Assembly: GCA_022794255.1 (NCBI GenBank)
Contig: JAAWEL010000018.1
Coordinates: 1 to 64,000 of the forward strand
Length of the DNA: 64,000 nt
Source of the DNA: Lachnospiraceae bacterium
GTDB lineage: Bacteria; Bacillota; Clostridia; Lachnospirales; Lachnospiraceae
Direction: 5' to 3'
A model generated the notes under the pieces. That model was not told the DNA's origin, did no database searches, and saw only the letters and a program-made list of their open reading frames with translations. Shown piece by piece: positions 35,503 to 45,168 of the stretch. The stretch's first letter is position 1. Each line of letters starts with the position of its first letter. A program made the position numbers and the translations under genes.

Positions 35503-37830
35503 ATGGAAAAGAGAGGTTCCTGGTATTTGTGGTGGGGCGACATGAGGGAAAACAAAGGGTTCTGGACAGTGAAACGGGTTTTGTCCGTGATTCTGGTGGT
35601 TGTGTTGGCGGCTGCAGTCAGTATAGGCATTGGTATCTGGGGGGAATATAGGGATTCGGTGATTGACACCCAGAAAAAACAGCTGTTGCTTACTGTGCAG
35701 AGTATGAGCGAGAGTATGGAGGTGTTTATTGAGGAATATTCGGCAGATCTGGAGGGGCTTTATAAAGCGGCAGGGCTTGGGCAAAAGATGAAAGAGAAGA
35801 ATGGGGATCTGCTGAAGGATTATGTGGATACTCACAGTACCTTTGTGAAGGATGTGATAGTGGAAAACAGGGACGGGACGATTCTTAAGAGTATGAGAAA
35901 TGTGAAGATCAGCCGTATCTGCTCTTCCAGCAGCATGAGGGATGGAAAAAAACTGGAGCTGGCAGAGATGGAAAGCGGAGAGATGAGCCTGATTCTGCAG
36001 ATGGGGTTTCCGGATGGGGCCACTGCTTCTGTCATTCTTGATCTGGAGCGATATTATCAGACCTTGCTTCGAGGGCTTCAGGTGGGAACTAACGGATATA
36101 TGGTGCTTAAGGATAAGGAGGGGATTATTCTGATGCACCCGGAGCGGGCCCAGTGGGGGATAGAGATCATTAGCGGGCGTATGGAGATGTATGAGGATTT
36201 GGATTTGAAAAGCCTGGAAACCATGATTGCCCATCAGAGGCAGGGAAACACAGGGGTGGAGGAGTATTATTCTTATTGGTGGACGGAGCCTGGCTATCCC
36301 CGGGTGCGCAAAATCAGCGCCTATTGCCCGGTCCGTCTGGGGGATGATTTTCTGATACTGAGCGCAGTGATGGATTATGATGATATCTATATTCCAGTGG
36401 CAAAGGGAGTATTGCAACTGGTGCTTTTGTTTCTGGTGTTTTTTCTGATTATGGTGGCTATGGCATGGTATATTGTACGAATGATGCTGCAAAAGCAGCG
36501 AGATTCGGAACAGATAGCTTATTTGACAGAGCTCAACCGTATTCTGGAGGAAATGCACCGAAGCGAGGAGACCATTGCCCATCAGCAGCGTCTGCAGATC
36601 ATGGGGACCATGACAGGAGGGATTGCCCATGAATTTAATAATCTTCTGACTCCGATTATGGGATATGCAGACCTCCTTTTGATGGATTTTGAGGAGGGGT
36701 CAGAGCAGTATGACAATGCCATGGAGATCTATGAGGCTGCAGAGAAGGCAAAGGAGATCATTCAGCAGATTTCCTCCCTGAGCAGGAAAAATATGGAGAC
36801 TGCCTACAAAAATACAAAGGGTATCCGGATTCTGACCCGGGCTTTAAAGATGGTGCGCTCGGTCTGCCCCTCTCATATTCATTTCATAGAAGATATCCGT
36901 CTGGGGGAAGAGAATGTGCTGTGCAATGAAACTCAGATCAACCAGGTGATTCTCAATGTCTGTGTCAATGGAATCCATGCCATGGATCATCAGGATGGAC
37001 AGCTAATGGTTCGGTCATGGGCTGCAAAACGAGAGCAGCTATCCTCCCAAATTCCGTCCGGAAAGGTTTTGTCGCCTCTTTCAGAGAACTGGGACCATTA
37101 TGTTTGTATTGAGATCCGAGATAATGGCTGTGGGATGAGTCGTGAAGTGATGAATCAGATATTCGATCCGTTTTTTACCACAAAAAAGGGAGGCAAAGGG
37201 ACGGGGCTGGGGCTGGCTTTAGTGGAGCAGATTATAAATTCTCACAAGGGAAGTCTCTGGGTGGAGAGTGAGCTGGGAAAGGGAAGTGCATTCTTTATCT
37301 GCCTGCCGGTTAATGAACAGGGGGATGGCAGGCTGGAGATCACAGAGAATGACAGCGCAGGAAAAGCGGGTGATTTATCAGAGGGATATTTCAATCAGGT
37401 TTCAGAGCTGAAGCTGCTGGTCGTGGACGACAATCCTAAGGTGCTGCGCCTTTTGGAAAAGGATGGGGCCAGGATTAAAATATCCATGGAGTGCCGGATG
37501 AGCTTTGAGGAGGCCCGAAGGGCATTAGAGAAGCTGGCAGGGGAAAAGCAGAACGGGCAAAAGGGATGTGAACAGGAGAAGGGTGAGCAGATCAGGTATT
37601 TTGACGCTCTGATAGCAGATCAGGAGATATCTGGGAAAAGTGCGGTGGATTTTTGCATGTCTATTCAGGGAAAGTATCCAAATATGATAAAAATCGTGAT
37701 GGCGGACCAGATCACCAGAGAGCTGGTGGAGGCAAAGCAGCATAAGCTTGTGGATGCATATGTTGACAAACCGGTTTCTATCTCATCCATATTAAAAACA
37801 TTAAAGGAAGTCAGTGCTTCATTGCATTAA
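35503..37830 (+). CDS. Sensor histidine kinase with C-terminal receiver
   Basis: 775 aa from the ATG at 35503 (GGGAGAGG 7 bases ahead; upstream in-frame starts at 35443 are possible). TM1 near residues 24-50, an extracytoplasmic sensor of about 250 residues that looks like a dCache domain (YMVLKDKEGIILMHPE), TM2 near 305-330, then a kinase core. Phospho-accepting His is H376 in GTMTGGIAHEFNN, the N box is near 484, G1 DNGCGMS near 541. The C-terminal receiver (637-775) has the acceptor Asp 706 in LIADQEISG and Lys 756 in VDKPVS. Probable citrate or dicarboxylate-like sensor judging from the neighbour; inference only. Confidence 0.9.
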   Translation: MEKRGSWYLWWGDMRENKGFWTVKRVLSVILVVVLAAAVSIGIGIWGEYRDSVIDTQKKQLLLTVQSMSESMEVFIEEYSADLEGLYKAAGLGQKMKEKNGDLLKDYVDTHSTFVKDVIVENRDGTILKSMRNVKISRICSSSSMRDGKKLELAEMESGEMSLILQMGFPDGATASVILDLERYYQTLLRGLQVGTNGYMVLKDKEGIILMHPERAQWGIEIISGRMEMYEDLDLKSLETMIAHQRQGNTGVEEYYSYWWTEPGYPRVRKISAYCPVRLGDDFLILSAVMDYDDIYIPVAKGVLQLVLLFLVFFLIMVAMAWYIVRMMLQKQRDSEQIAYLTELNRILEEMHRSEETIAHQQRLQIMGTMTGGIAHEFNNLLTPIMGYADLLLMDFEEGSEQYDNAMEIYEAAEKAKEIIQQISSLSRKNMETAYKNTKGIRILTRALKMVRSVCPSHIHFIEDIRLGEENVLCNETQINQVILNVCVNGIHAMDHQDGQLMVRSWAAKREQLSSQIPSGKVLSPLSENWDHYVCIEIRDNGCGMSREVMNQIFDPFFTTKKGGKGTGLGLALVEQIINSHKGSLWVESELGKGSAFFICLPVNEQGDGRLEITENDSAGKAGDLSEGYFNQVSELKLLVVDDNPKVLRLLEKDGARIKISMECRMSFEEARRALEKLAGEKQNGQKGCEQEKGEQIRYFDALIADQEISGKSAVDFCMSIQGKYPNMIKIVMADQITRELVEAKQHKLVDAYVDKPVSISSILKTLKEVSASLH

Positions 37831-37990
37831 TTCTTAAGTGAAAGCAGTTATACTTTGGATGTATCTTAACAAACTGTAAGGAAAGGATTACAGAAAATTC
37901 AGGAAATGCCATGATGGCTGTAAGCTTTGCAGGCTATACTCTCTCCATAGGAAAAACAAGAAAAGAGATCAACCAGGAGGAGGGAACATC

Positions 37991-39328
37991 ATGAATGAAA
38001 CTATGCTTGCACTATTAGGATTTGCAACCATCATCATGATCATTGTGCTATTGTTGAGAAATGTGACTGTGCCTGCAATTGCATTTATCGGGGTGTCCAC
38101 AGTCACTGCACTGATTTTGGTGCTGACTGGGACCTTTACCATTGGGGAGATGGGGGATTTTATTTCCGCAGGTGTTAAGGGGGTCCACTCCACAGCTGCA
38201 CTGTTTATTTTTTCCGTATTATTTTTTGGCATTATGTCAGATGTGGGGATGTTTGACAGGATTATTAATGCATTGATGAAGCGAGTGGGAAATAATGTGG
38301 TCGGCGTTGCTTTTATGACCTGTATCATTGCCATGATCGGTCATCTGGATGGTGGCGGAGCCTCTACCTTCCTGATCACGATTCCTGCCATGCTTCCAGT
38401 GTATAAGAGACTGAAAATGCGTCCCACCACCCTGCTGCTGATCTGTGTGACTGCCATGGGAGTTATGAATCTGCTTCCCTGGGGTGGTCCGACCATGCGC
38501 TCTGCCTCCGTGTTGGAGATCGATGCCAATGTGTTGTGGATGAAGCTTTTGCCTATGCAGATTGTAGGAATCGGGATCGCACTGTTTACCGCTTTTTTCT
38601 GGGGGACGGTGGAGAAGAAGCGTGGCGCTGGTGAGAACAGTACACTGGCCATGGATGAAATGGAAGAGTCGGAGGAGTTAGCAGAGGCTTTTGCCTCCAA
38701 CGACCTGGCCAGACCGAAGCTGTTTGTCTTTAATGTAGTGTGGACTTTGTGTGTTATTGTGGCATTAATATTCCTTGATGTGCCGTCTTATTATACCTTT
38801 ATGATCGGTTGTGTGGCGGCGCTGTTAGTCAATTATCCAGGGGCAAAGCTGCAGGGAAAGATTATTAAATCTCATGCAGGTCCGGCCCTTACCATGGCGT
38901 CCACAATCCTTGCCGCCGGAGTGTTTTTAGGAGTGCTTGAGGACAGTGAGATTATGAATCATATGGCAACCGTTCTGGCCTCCTTTATTCCTCAGTCCAT
39001 GGGACGCTTCCTGCCGCTGATTATCGGTGTTATGTCCGTGCCGCTGACTTTGCTGTTTTGTACTGACTCTTATTTTTATGGCCTTCTCCCAGTGCTTATT
39101 GGTGTAGGCAATCAGTTTGGTGTTGACCCGGCCCATACGGCCATTACCATGGTGGTGTGCCGCAACTGTGCCACCTTTATCAGCCCGGTAGTACCTGCCA
39201 CCTTCCTTGGAGTTGGTCTGGCAGGGGTGGAGATCAAGGATCACATCAAGAGTTGCTTCTTCTGGATCTGGGGTGTGAGCATTGTCTGTCTGTTTGCAGG
39301 GCTGGTGTTGGGAGTATTGACTTTTTAA
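37991..39328 (+). CDS. CitMHS-family citrate/organic acid transporter
   Basis: 445 aa integral membrane protein with about 12 hydrophobic segments. Blocks GHLDGGGASTFLITIPAMLP, MNLLPWGGPTMRSASVL and LLFCTDSYFYGLLPVL fit the CitMHS (metal-citrate/proton symporter) family. The loop near residues 210-235 is acidic. AGGAGGAGGG precedes the ATG. It lies directly after the hybrid histidine kinase and ends at a strong terminator, so it is likely controlled by that two-component pair. The substrate could be citrate, gluconate-like acids or another carboxylate. Confidence 0.9.
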   Translation: MNETMLALLGFATIIMIIVLLLRNVTVPAIAFIGVSTVTALILVLTGTFTIGEMGDFISAGVKGVHSTAALFIFSVLFFGIMSDVGMFDRIINALMKRVGNNVVGVAFMTCIIAMIGHLDGGGASTFLITIPAMLPVYKRLKMRPTTLLLICVTAMGVMNLLPWGGPTMRSASVLEIDANVLWMKLLPMQIVGIGIALFTAFFWGTVEKKRGAGENSTLAMDEMEESEELAEAFASNDLARPKLFVFNVVWTLCVIVALIFLDVPSYYTFMIGCVAALLVNYPGAKLQGKIIKSHAGPALTMASTILAAGVFLGVLEDSEIMNHMATVLASFIPQSMGRFLPLIIGVMSVPLTLLFCTDSYFYGLLPVLIGVGNQFGVDPAHTAITMVVCRNCATFISPVVPATFLGVGLAGVEIKDHIKSCFFWIWGVSIVCLFAGLVLGVLTF

Positions 39329-39346
39329 AAACACATAAATCAGTAA

Positions 39347-39392
39347 GAAAACCCCGGCAGGTCTTATAAAAAATGAGACTGCCGGGGTTTTT
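39347..39392 (+). terminator. Terminator after the CitMHS gene
   Basis: AAAACCCCGGCAG (39348-39360) pairs with CTGCCGGGGTTTTT (39379-39392) around an A/T-rich loop. Also usable on the minus strand after the amidase gene. Confidence 0.9.
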
Positions 39393-39438
39393 GACATTTC
39401 CTGGATAAAATAAATTGTATGTAAAATTAAAGCAAATT

Positions 39439-40239
39439 TTATTTCATCGCCTTTTTCACATCCTTTTTAAACTGCTTCCAGGCATCTTCATTTTCCACAT
39501 AATACTTGGGGCAGTTTTTGCCATTGACGTCATAGTGGCGGATCAGGTCCTTGGAGGTCAGATCCAGTTCCTTGCAGAGCCAGGCAGTGAGGCGGACCAG
39601 GGAATCATAGGTAGGCTGACTGAATTTGCCAGAGTCATCCGGATGGCATACCTCGATGGCCAGAGTGTCAAAGTTGCGGGAGTTGCTGGCATAGGTGATT
39701 TCACTTATAGGGATACACTGAATGATTTCCCCCTCCAGGCCTACAATAAAGTGGCTCCCACCTACCGTGCCAGGCTGCTGCGGATCCTGATCGGCCAGAT
39801 TATCGAAATAACGGCGGTTAGCCTCCGCTGATGATTCGGTATTTGCCACATAGTGAATGACAAGATTATTAACCTGCTTTAAGGTTACATCAGGCCGAGA
39901 GAACAGATTTTTCCGGATAAAATTCTGTTCCACCCAGGAGGGCATCTGGATGTCTCTCAGATTGATTGTATAGGGCCGTTCATAGCCCCAGAGATAGTAG
40001 CCAATGCCAATGCCGGCTGTGGCGCCGATTGCCAGAGCCAGCAGAGGGGCAGCAGCTTTTGCCATAAGAAAAACGGTTCTTTTCTGCCTGGTTTTGGCTG
40101 AAGAGCGGCGGGAACGGTCTTTGGGATACGGGAGAACCTGGTCCTCTTTACCCCTGCCTGAGGGATTGATCTGACGAATTTTTTCATAGTCCTTCTCAAA
40201 AATATCATCGCTTCTTTTCTTGTCTTTTCTGCTTCTCAT
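39439..40239 (-). CDS. N-acetylmuramoyl-L-alanine amidase (Amidase_2) with membrane anchor
   Basis: 266 aa. A basic cytoplasmic head of about 55 residues, a transmembrane helix (about 58-80, APLLALAIGATAGIGIGYYLWG), then an Amidase_2 domain. Zinc ligands are visible as the His in LVIHYVAN, the His in LIRHYDVNG, and the Cys in GKNCPKYY, with the catalytic-type Glu in LAIEVCHPDD. It should cut the amide between MurNAc and L-Ala. The ATG at 40239 has AAGGAG at a good distance; upstream extension of the frame lacks support. It is divergent from the L,D-transpeptidase gene, a functional neighbour. Confidence 0.88.
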   Translation of the reverse strand: MRSRKDKKRSDDIFEKDYEKIRQINPSGRGKEDQVLPYPKDRSRRSSAKTRQKRTVFLMAKAAAPLLALAIGATAGIGIGYYLWGYERPYTINLRDIQMPSWVEQNFIRKNLFSRPDVTLKQVNNLVIHYVANTESSAEANRRYFDNLADQDPQQPGTVGGSHFIVGLEGEIIQCIPISEITYASNSRNFDTLAIEVCHPDDSGKFSQPTYDSLVRLTAWLCKELDLTSKDLIRHYDVNGKNCPKYYVENEDAWKQFKKDVKKAMK

Positions 40240-40449
40240 TATGTACTCCTTGTGGCTGTCTGTAATTCTATTTTTAAGATTATTCATCAATGATATGTTT
40301 CTTTCTAAAAATATAGCACTTTTTTGAGGGAAAAACAAGTTCCTGCCTTTTCTGCTTGTAAATGTCTGTGTACTTGTTATATAATAATCATTAACTGTGC
40401 CAGTGCAGGTCATCGGCACCGGAAATAATACGGAGGGCAGCTTCAGGTT

Positions 40450-42414
40450 ATGAATGATAAAAAAGGGGTACAGAACACAACGGGGAAAAATGAAAATGCC
40501 GGGAAGAAGGCTGGTCAATCGCCTGCCGGCGGCAAGAAATTAGAAAAAGGAAAGGGGGCAAAAAAGGCAGCTGTCATTGCAGCGGCTGTTTCCTGTGGAT
40601 TTTTGGTATCTGCAGCGGCTGCATATACATATTTAAGCCTGCAGTATCGGGATACCTTTTTTCCCAATACGGTTATTAACGGTCTCGATGCTTCCGGAAA
40701 GACCGTAGATCAGGTAAAGCAGATGATCGATGACGGGATGGAATCCTATACGCTGATTTTGGAGGAGCGGGGCGGGAAGGAGGAGCAGATCCACGGCGAG
40801 GATATCGGCCTTCATCCGGAGTATGACGGCTCTTTGGAGCAGCTTTTAGAGGAGCAGGAGCCATTGCGCTGGGGCCTTCATTTGATGGAAGGCTCTGAGC
40901 ATACAATAGAGACCATGATTGCTTATGATGAAGAACAGCTGGATAAGGCAGTAAATGGTTTGGAATGCATGGATGAGAGCAAAACGGAGCTTCCAAAGGA
41001 CGCATACCTTTCCTCCTATCAGGATGGGGTTGGATATGAGATTATTCCTGAAGAAGGAGGAACCCGAGTGGTGCCTGAGAAGGTTCGCCAAAGTGTAGCG
41101 GATGCTATTGTGAATCTGAAGGACAGTATTTCGCTGGATGAAGAAGGAGCTTACGCGAGAGCACAGATCACGGCGGAAAATCCGGAGCTGGTGGCTCAGG
41201 CAAAGAAGTGGAATGAATGGGTTAACGTGACAGTGGCCTATCATTTCGGAGATCATACAGAGGAGCTTAATGGAGATACGATCCATACCTGGATGACCGA
41301 GGATGAGGAAGGTGGTCTTTTACTGGACGAGGATAAGGTGGCAGAATATGTGGACCAGCTGGCAAAGACTTACGACACGGCATACCAGCCTAAAACGCTG
41401 AAAACTGCTTATGGGGATACAGTGACCATCACTGGTGGAAATTATGGCTGGCGGATCAACCGAAAAGCGGAGGCAGCTGCGCTCTCAGAGATCATCCGTT
41501 CAGGAAAAAGTCAGGAACGGGAGCCGGTATATTCCCAGACCGCCGCTTCCCGTGGAGAGAAAGATTATGGAAATACCTATGTGGAGATTAATTTATCTGC
41601 TCAGCATTTGTATTATTATGTGGATGGACAGCTTTTGGTGGAATCGGATTTTGTGTCCGGAAATGAAGCCCGTGGCATGAGCACGCCAGCGGGAGCGTTT
41701 CCTTTGACATATAAGCAGCGCAATGCCACACTGCGGGGACAGGGGTATGCTACACCAGTATCCTATTGGATGCCCTTTAACGGGGGGATTGGGATGCATG
41801 ATGCGAGTTGGAGAGGCAGTTTTGGCGGCAGGATTTATAAGACGAATGGATCCCATGGCTGTATCAACCTGCCAGCTTCTGTGGCTAAAACCATCTATGA
41901 AAATATATCCTCTGGTATTCCGGTGCTTTGCTATCATTTGGATGGAACAAACGGAGGAAAGACCTCTTCTCCCACGCAGAAGAGGACTGCATCTGCGGCT
42001 CCGGCCGCCCCGGCGCCAACGGCGCCAGCAGCCGTACCACCGGTAAACCCTGCACTGACAGATGGGGATCCCACTGCAGAGACAGTGCCGGGGACTGGGG
42101 AGAGCCTGGCAACTCCTGTGACAGATGGAGAAAATCCAGTAACAGGAGAAGCTGGCGGCAGTCCTTCAGGGGAGACCAATATAGCCAGTGAGGAGAATCC
42201 ATCTGTTGAAACACCAGCGGCGGTTCCTGTGGAACAGCCGGGTACTCCTACTATGCAGGACAGTCCTTCAAATGTGGTGGTGTCAGACCAGGGAGCAGGA
42301 AGTAATTCTGGCCCGGGAGTCCAGGAAACGCCAGGTACGCCTTCCGGGCAGGAAGGACCTGGAGGCCAGGGAGATGGAAATGATTCAGGGGTTGTGGAAG
42401 CCCCAGGTGCATGA
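40450..42414 (+). CDS. L,D-transpeptidase (YkuD) with peptidoglycan-binding and Pro/Ala/Gly-rich tail
   Basis: 654 aa. Lys-rich cytoplasmic head, transmembrane helix (about 41-60), two PG-binding-4/VanW-like regions (about 75-370, with the NYGWRINR motif), YkuD domain about 378-495, then about 150 residues rich in Pro, Ala, Thr, Gly and Glu. Catalytic residues are in HGCINLP: H469 and C471, with an upstream His in GMHDAS. The enzyme makes 3-3 cross-links or attaches proteins to peptidoglycan. The tail is low complexity and probably wall-spanning. A terminator follows. Length is above the family average because of the tail. Confidence 0.9.
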   Translation: MNDKKGVQNTTGKNENAGKKAGQSPAGGKKLEKGKGAKKAAVIAAAVSCGFLVSAAAAYTYLSLQYRDTFFPNTVINGLDASGKTVDQVKQMIDDGMESYTLILEERGGKEEQIHGEDIGLHPEYDGSLEQLLEEQEPLRWGLHLMEGSEHTIETMIAYDEEQLDKAVNGLECMDESKTELPKDAYLSSYQDGVGYEIIPEEGGTRVVPEKVRQSVADAIVNLKDSISLDEEGAYARAQITAENPELVAQAKKWNEWVNVTVAYHFGDHTEELNGDTIHTWMTEDEEGGLLLDEDKVAEYVDQLAKTYDTAYQPKTLKTAYGDTVTITGGNYGWRINRKAEAAALSEIIRSGKSQEREPVYSQTAASRGEKDYGNTYVEINLSAQHLYYYVDGQLLVESDFVSGNEARGMSTPAGAFPLTYKQRNATLRGQGYATPVSYWMPFNGGIGMHDASWRGSFGGRIYKTNGSHGCINLPASVAKTIYENISSGIPVLCYHLDGTNGGKTSSPTQKRTASAAPAAPAPTAPAAVPPVNPALTDGDPTAETVPGTGESLATPVTDGENPVTGEAGGSPSGETNIASEENPSVETPAAVPVEQPGTPTMQDSPSNVVVSDQGAGSNSGPGVQETPGTPSGQEGPGGQGDGNDSGVVEAPGA

Positions 42415-42425
42415 TGGAATAAGGA

Positions 42426-42468
42426 AATACCGGCCGGATACAGCAATTCGTATCCGGCCGGTATTTTG
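42426..42468 (+). terminator. Terminator after the L,D-transpeptidase gene
   Basis: AATACCGGCCGGATA (42427-42441) pairs with TATCCGGCCGGTATT (42451-42465), with a nine-base loop, then TTTGC. Also faces the convergent uxaC. Confidence 0.85.
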
Positions 42469-42550
42469 CTGGAGCGCCTGACGGCGCACATTATTTGCAA
42501 TCAATCAACCAGCAACCACAGTTCCACAAACATTTAACTTTATCAGATCA

Positions 42551-43954
42551 TTAAAGATTAAATCCAAAATATTTTACAGCATTGTTGTAGCAGATACCTT
42601 CCACAATCTGCTTCAGAACCTTCTGGTCATCCGGATATTCTCCGTTTTCGACCCATCCGCCTAACAGCTCACAAAGAATCCGCCGGAAATACTCATGTCT
42701 GGTATAGGAGAGAAAGCTTCTGGAGTCGGTCAGCATTCCGATAAAGTTTCCCAGGCAGCCTAAGTTGGCCAGGCTGGTCATCTGAGCAGTCATGCCCTGC
42801 TTATGGTCATTGAACCACCATGCGGATCCCTGCTGCAGCTTGCCTGCAGTCTCCGGACCCTGGAAGCAGCCTAAAATAGTACCAATGGAGGCATCATCAT
42901 TGGGATTCAAGGAGTAGATGATGGTCTTGGGAATCTCATTGGTGGCGCTTAAGGCATTGAGGAAGTCGGCCATTTGTGCAGAAGGAGCATAATTGTTGAT
43001 ACAGTCAAAACCAGTATCTGGTCCAAGTTGCCGGAACATATAGGCATTGTTATCCCGTTTACAGCCATAGTGGAGCTGCATAGCCCAGCCTAAACGATTG
43101 TACTGTTTAGCTACGAACAGCATAAATGCGGTCTTATATTTTAACTCCTCCTCCTTTTGAATGGCTTCTCCTGCCAGGGCTTTTGTGATAATGGCGTCAA
43201 TTTCTTCATCAGAGGCCGGAGTATACATCACATATTCCAGGGCATGATCAGACACCCGGCAGCCCATGGAGTGAAAGAAATCCAGGCGGTTTTTCAGAGC
43301 ATCTTTAAGGGTGGCGAAATCCTTAATGACAATACCGCTGATCTGGGACAGCTGAGCAATATAGTTAGCATAATCCGGCTTCTCCACATTGTTGGCCTTA
43401 TCTGGTCTCCAGGCAGGAAGCACCTGCACATCAAAGGTCGGATCCTCTGCAATCTTTTTGTGCCATTCCAGAGAGTCTATTGGGTCATCGGTTGTACATA
43501 CAAGGGTTACATTGGAGACCTTGATCAGACTGCGGACGGTCCATTTATTTTGAAGCTGTTCATTGCACAGCTTCCATACCTCCTCGGCTGTATCACCGCA
43601 GAGGTGGCCTTTGTAGCCAAAGTAGCGCTGCAGCTCCAAATGGCTCCAGTGATACAAAGGATTACCGATCAGTTTTTCCAGAGTCTCAGCCCATTTCTGG
43701 AATTTTTCCCGGTCAGTGGCATCGCCGGTGATATATTTTTCTTCCACACCATTGGAGCGCATCTGACGCCATTTGTAGTGGTCGCCACCTAACCACACCT
43801 GAGTAATATTTTCAAAGCGGCGGTCTTCGGCAATTTCCCGGGGATTGATATGGCAGTGGTAGTCCAGAATTGGCATCTGCTCGGCGTAATCGTGGAACAG
43901 TTTTTTCGATGCTTCGGTTGATAACAGGAAATCCTTGTCCATAAATGCTTTCAT
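42551..43954 (-). CDS. uxaC: Glucuronate isomerase (uronate isomerase)
   Basis: 467 aa amidohydrolase-fold isomerase that converts D-glucuronate to fructuronate and D-galacturonate to tagaturonate. Recognised by LDYHCHINPREIAEDRRFENI near residue 30-50, YHWSHLELQRYFG, the LVCTTDDPIDSLEWH block and MQLHYGCKRDNN. Length is typical. AGGAGGATCATCCC precedes the ATG. It lies 18 bp after the LacI gene in the same operon, and is followed by no other uronate gene on this strand. Confidence 0.97.
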   Translation of the reverse strand: MKAFMDKDFLLSTEASKKLFHDYAEQMPILDYHCHINPREIAEDRRFENITQVWLGGDHYKWRQMRSNGVEEKYITGDATDREKFQKWAETLEKLIGNPLYHWSHLELQRYFGYKGHLCGDTAEEVWKLCNEQLQNKWTVRSLIKVSNVTLVCTTDDPIDSLEWHKKIAEDPTFDVQVLPAWRPDKANNVEKPDYANYIAQLSQISGIVIKDFATLKDALKNRLDFFHSMGCRVSDHALEYVMYTPASDEEIDAIITKALAGEAIQKEEELKYKTAFMLFVAKQYNRLGWAMQLHYGCKRDNNAYMFRQLGPDTGFDCINNYAPSAQMADFLNALSATNEIPKTIIYSLNPNDDASIGTILGCFQGPETAGKLQQGSAWWFNDHKQGMTAQMTSLANLGCLGNFIGMLTDSRSFLSYTRHEYFRRILCELLGGWVENGEYPDDQKVLKQIVEGICYNNAVKYFGFNL

Positions 43955-43972
43955 TGGGATGATCCTCCTTGA

Positions 43973-44974
43973 TTAAAATTTAGTGGTTGCTCTTTTTATC
44001 AAATCGGCGGCAATAGTAGTCCGGCTGGGGACATTGCTGCCGTTGAAAACACCCATAAGCGTGTTGATGGTGGTGGTGCATAAGGCCTCGATCTTGCTGT
44101 CAATGGAAGTGAGTTCCGGGTCTGTGCAGATGGCATAGCTGGAATTATTGTAGCCAATGATGCTAAGCTCATCAGGAATGCTTCTGCCTGTAGCGTGGGC
44201 ATATTTGACAGCCCCCACAGCCAGGGTATCATCCGAGGCCAGAACCGCGTCAAAGGGGAGACCTTTGGAGTGAAGATGCATAAACAGATCACGGGCTGCC
44301 AGAATATCTTTGGGGCATTGATAAATATATTCCTCCCGAACGGGAAGTCCGCATCCGCGCAGTGCATCCTGGTATCCGTTGAGCTTGCCGGCTCCGCTGT
44401 AGGACCGACTGGTGTACAGATAGAGAATGTTGCGGCAGCCGGAGACAATCAGCTTGCTGGCAGCATTGTGAGTGGCCAGACGGTCATCACAGAGGGTAGA
44501 ATATATATTCTCCCCTTCCAGCCATCCATTAACCAGCATTATGGGAAGCTCTTTGGCCGCTTCCATAATATAATCATTCTCTTTGGGCTTCGGTTCGATA
44601 AACTTAGAACCGGCCAGAATAATAGCATCAACCTTTTTGGAGCGAAGCAGGTCAAAGTACTTTTGTTTGGTCTCCAAAGAGCTGCCGGTGCAACACAAAA
44701 TAGAGTCATAGCCATGACTCCTCAGCCCTTGTTCCAGGTAGTAGATGGCGTGGGCCAGGTAAGGGTCGGAAGAATCGGAACACATAATGCCAATGGTCTG
44801 TATGGAGCCAAGTCCCAGGCCACGGGCAAATACATTGGGAGTGTAGCCCAGCTCATTCATAACTTCCAGCACCAGAGCCCGGGTTCGTTCGCTGACATTG
44901 GGGCTGCCATTGAGGACGCGGGATACGGTGGCAATGGAAACACCGGCTTTTCTTGAGACATCGTAAATATTCAT
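43973..44974 (-). CDS. LacI-family regulator of hexuronate genes
   Basis: 333 aa. HTH at residues 2-24 (YDVSRKAGVSIATVSRVLNG), hinge, then the sugar-binding core (about 60-330) of the periplasmic-binding type. It is the first gene of the uxaC operon. Two identical 14-bp TGTAAG-TG-CTTACA sites lie in the divergent control region, one after its own -10 box and one after that of uxaA, so it should repress both directions. The inducer is probably a uronate or its isomer. Confidence 0.93.
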   Translation of the reverse strand: MNIYDVSRKAGVSIATVSRVLNGSPNVSERTRALVLEVMNELGYTPNVFARGLGLGSIQTIGIMCSDSSDPYLAHAIYYLEQGLRSHGYDSILCCTGSSLETKQKYFDLLRSKKVDAIILAGSKFIEPKPKENDYIMEAAKELPIMLVNGWLEGENIYSTLCDDRLATHNAASKLIVSGCRNILYLYTSRSYSGAGKLNGYQDALRGCGLPVREEYIYQCPKDILAARDLFMHLHSKGLPFDAVLASDDTLAVGAVKYAHATGRSIPDELSIIGYNNSSYAICTDPELTSIDSKIEALCTTTINTLMGVFNGSNVPSRTTIAADLIKRATTKF

Positions 44975-44991
44975 TGACCCGTCCTCCTTTC

Positions 44992-45005
44992 TGTAAGTGC
45001 TTACA
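44992..45005. promoter_or_regulatory. LacI-type operator 1
   Basis: TGTAAG-TG-CTTACA inverted repeat, about 11 bp downstream of the lacI/uxaC -10 box. Identical to operator 2 at 45130-45143, including three flanking bases ATC. Confidence 0.8.
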
Positions 45006-45015
45006 ATCTATTTTC

Positions 45016-45044
45016 ATTATACCCATCCTGGGGAAATAATGCAA
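45016..45044 (-). promoter_or_regulatory. Promoter of lacI-uxaC
   Basis: On the minus strand TTGCAT (45039-45044), 17-bp spacer, TATAAT (45016-45021). Operator 1 lies at its start site. Confidence 0.75.
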
Positions 45045-45097
45045 GTAATTTATTGTCTGATTCAGACAGAAGTTCAAATATTTTCCTTAATTTATAC

Positions 45098-45126
45098 TTG
45101 ACTTATGCACAAGGATTCTGTAAAAT
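45098..45126 (+). promoter_or_regulatory. Promoter of uxaA
   Basis: TTGACT (45098-45103), 17 bp, TAAAAT (45121-45126). The start site falls in operator 2. Confidence 0.7.
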
Positions 45127-45129
45127 AAA

Positions 45130-45143
45130 TGTAAGTGCTTACA
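45130..45143. promoter_or_regulatory. LacI-type operator 2
   Basis: Second exact copy of TGTAAG-TG-CTTACA, 3 bp after the uxaA -10 box, so binding would block initiation. Confidence 0.8.
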
Positions 45144-45168
45144 ATCACCCGAAATAAGGAGAGAGGTC

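Noticed and set aside
35452-36630. Antisense frame across the histidine kinase (about 390 residues)
   Set aside because: Composition is His/Pro/Ile-rich shadow sequence with no known domain; the plus strand carries a complete kinase.
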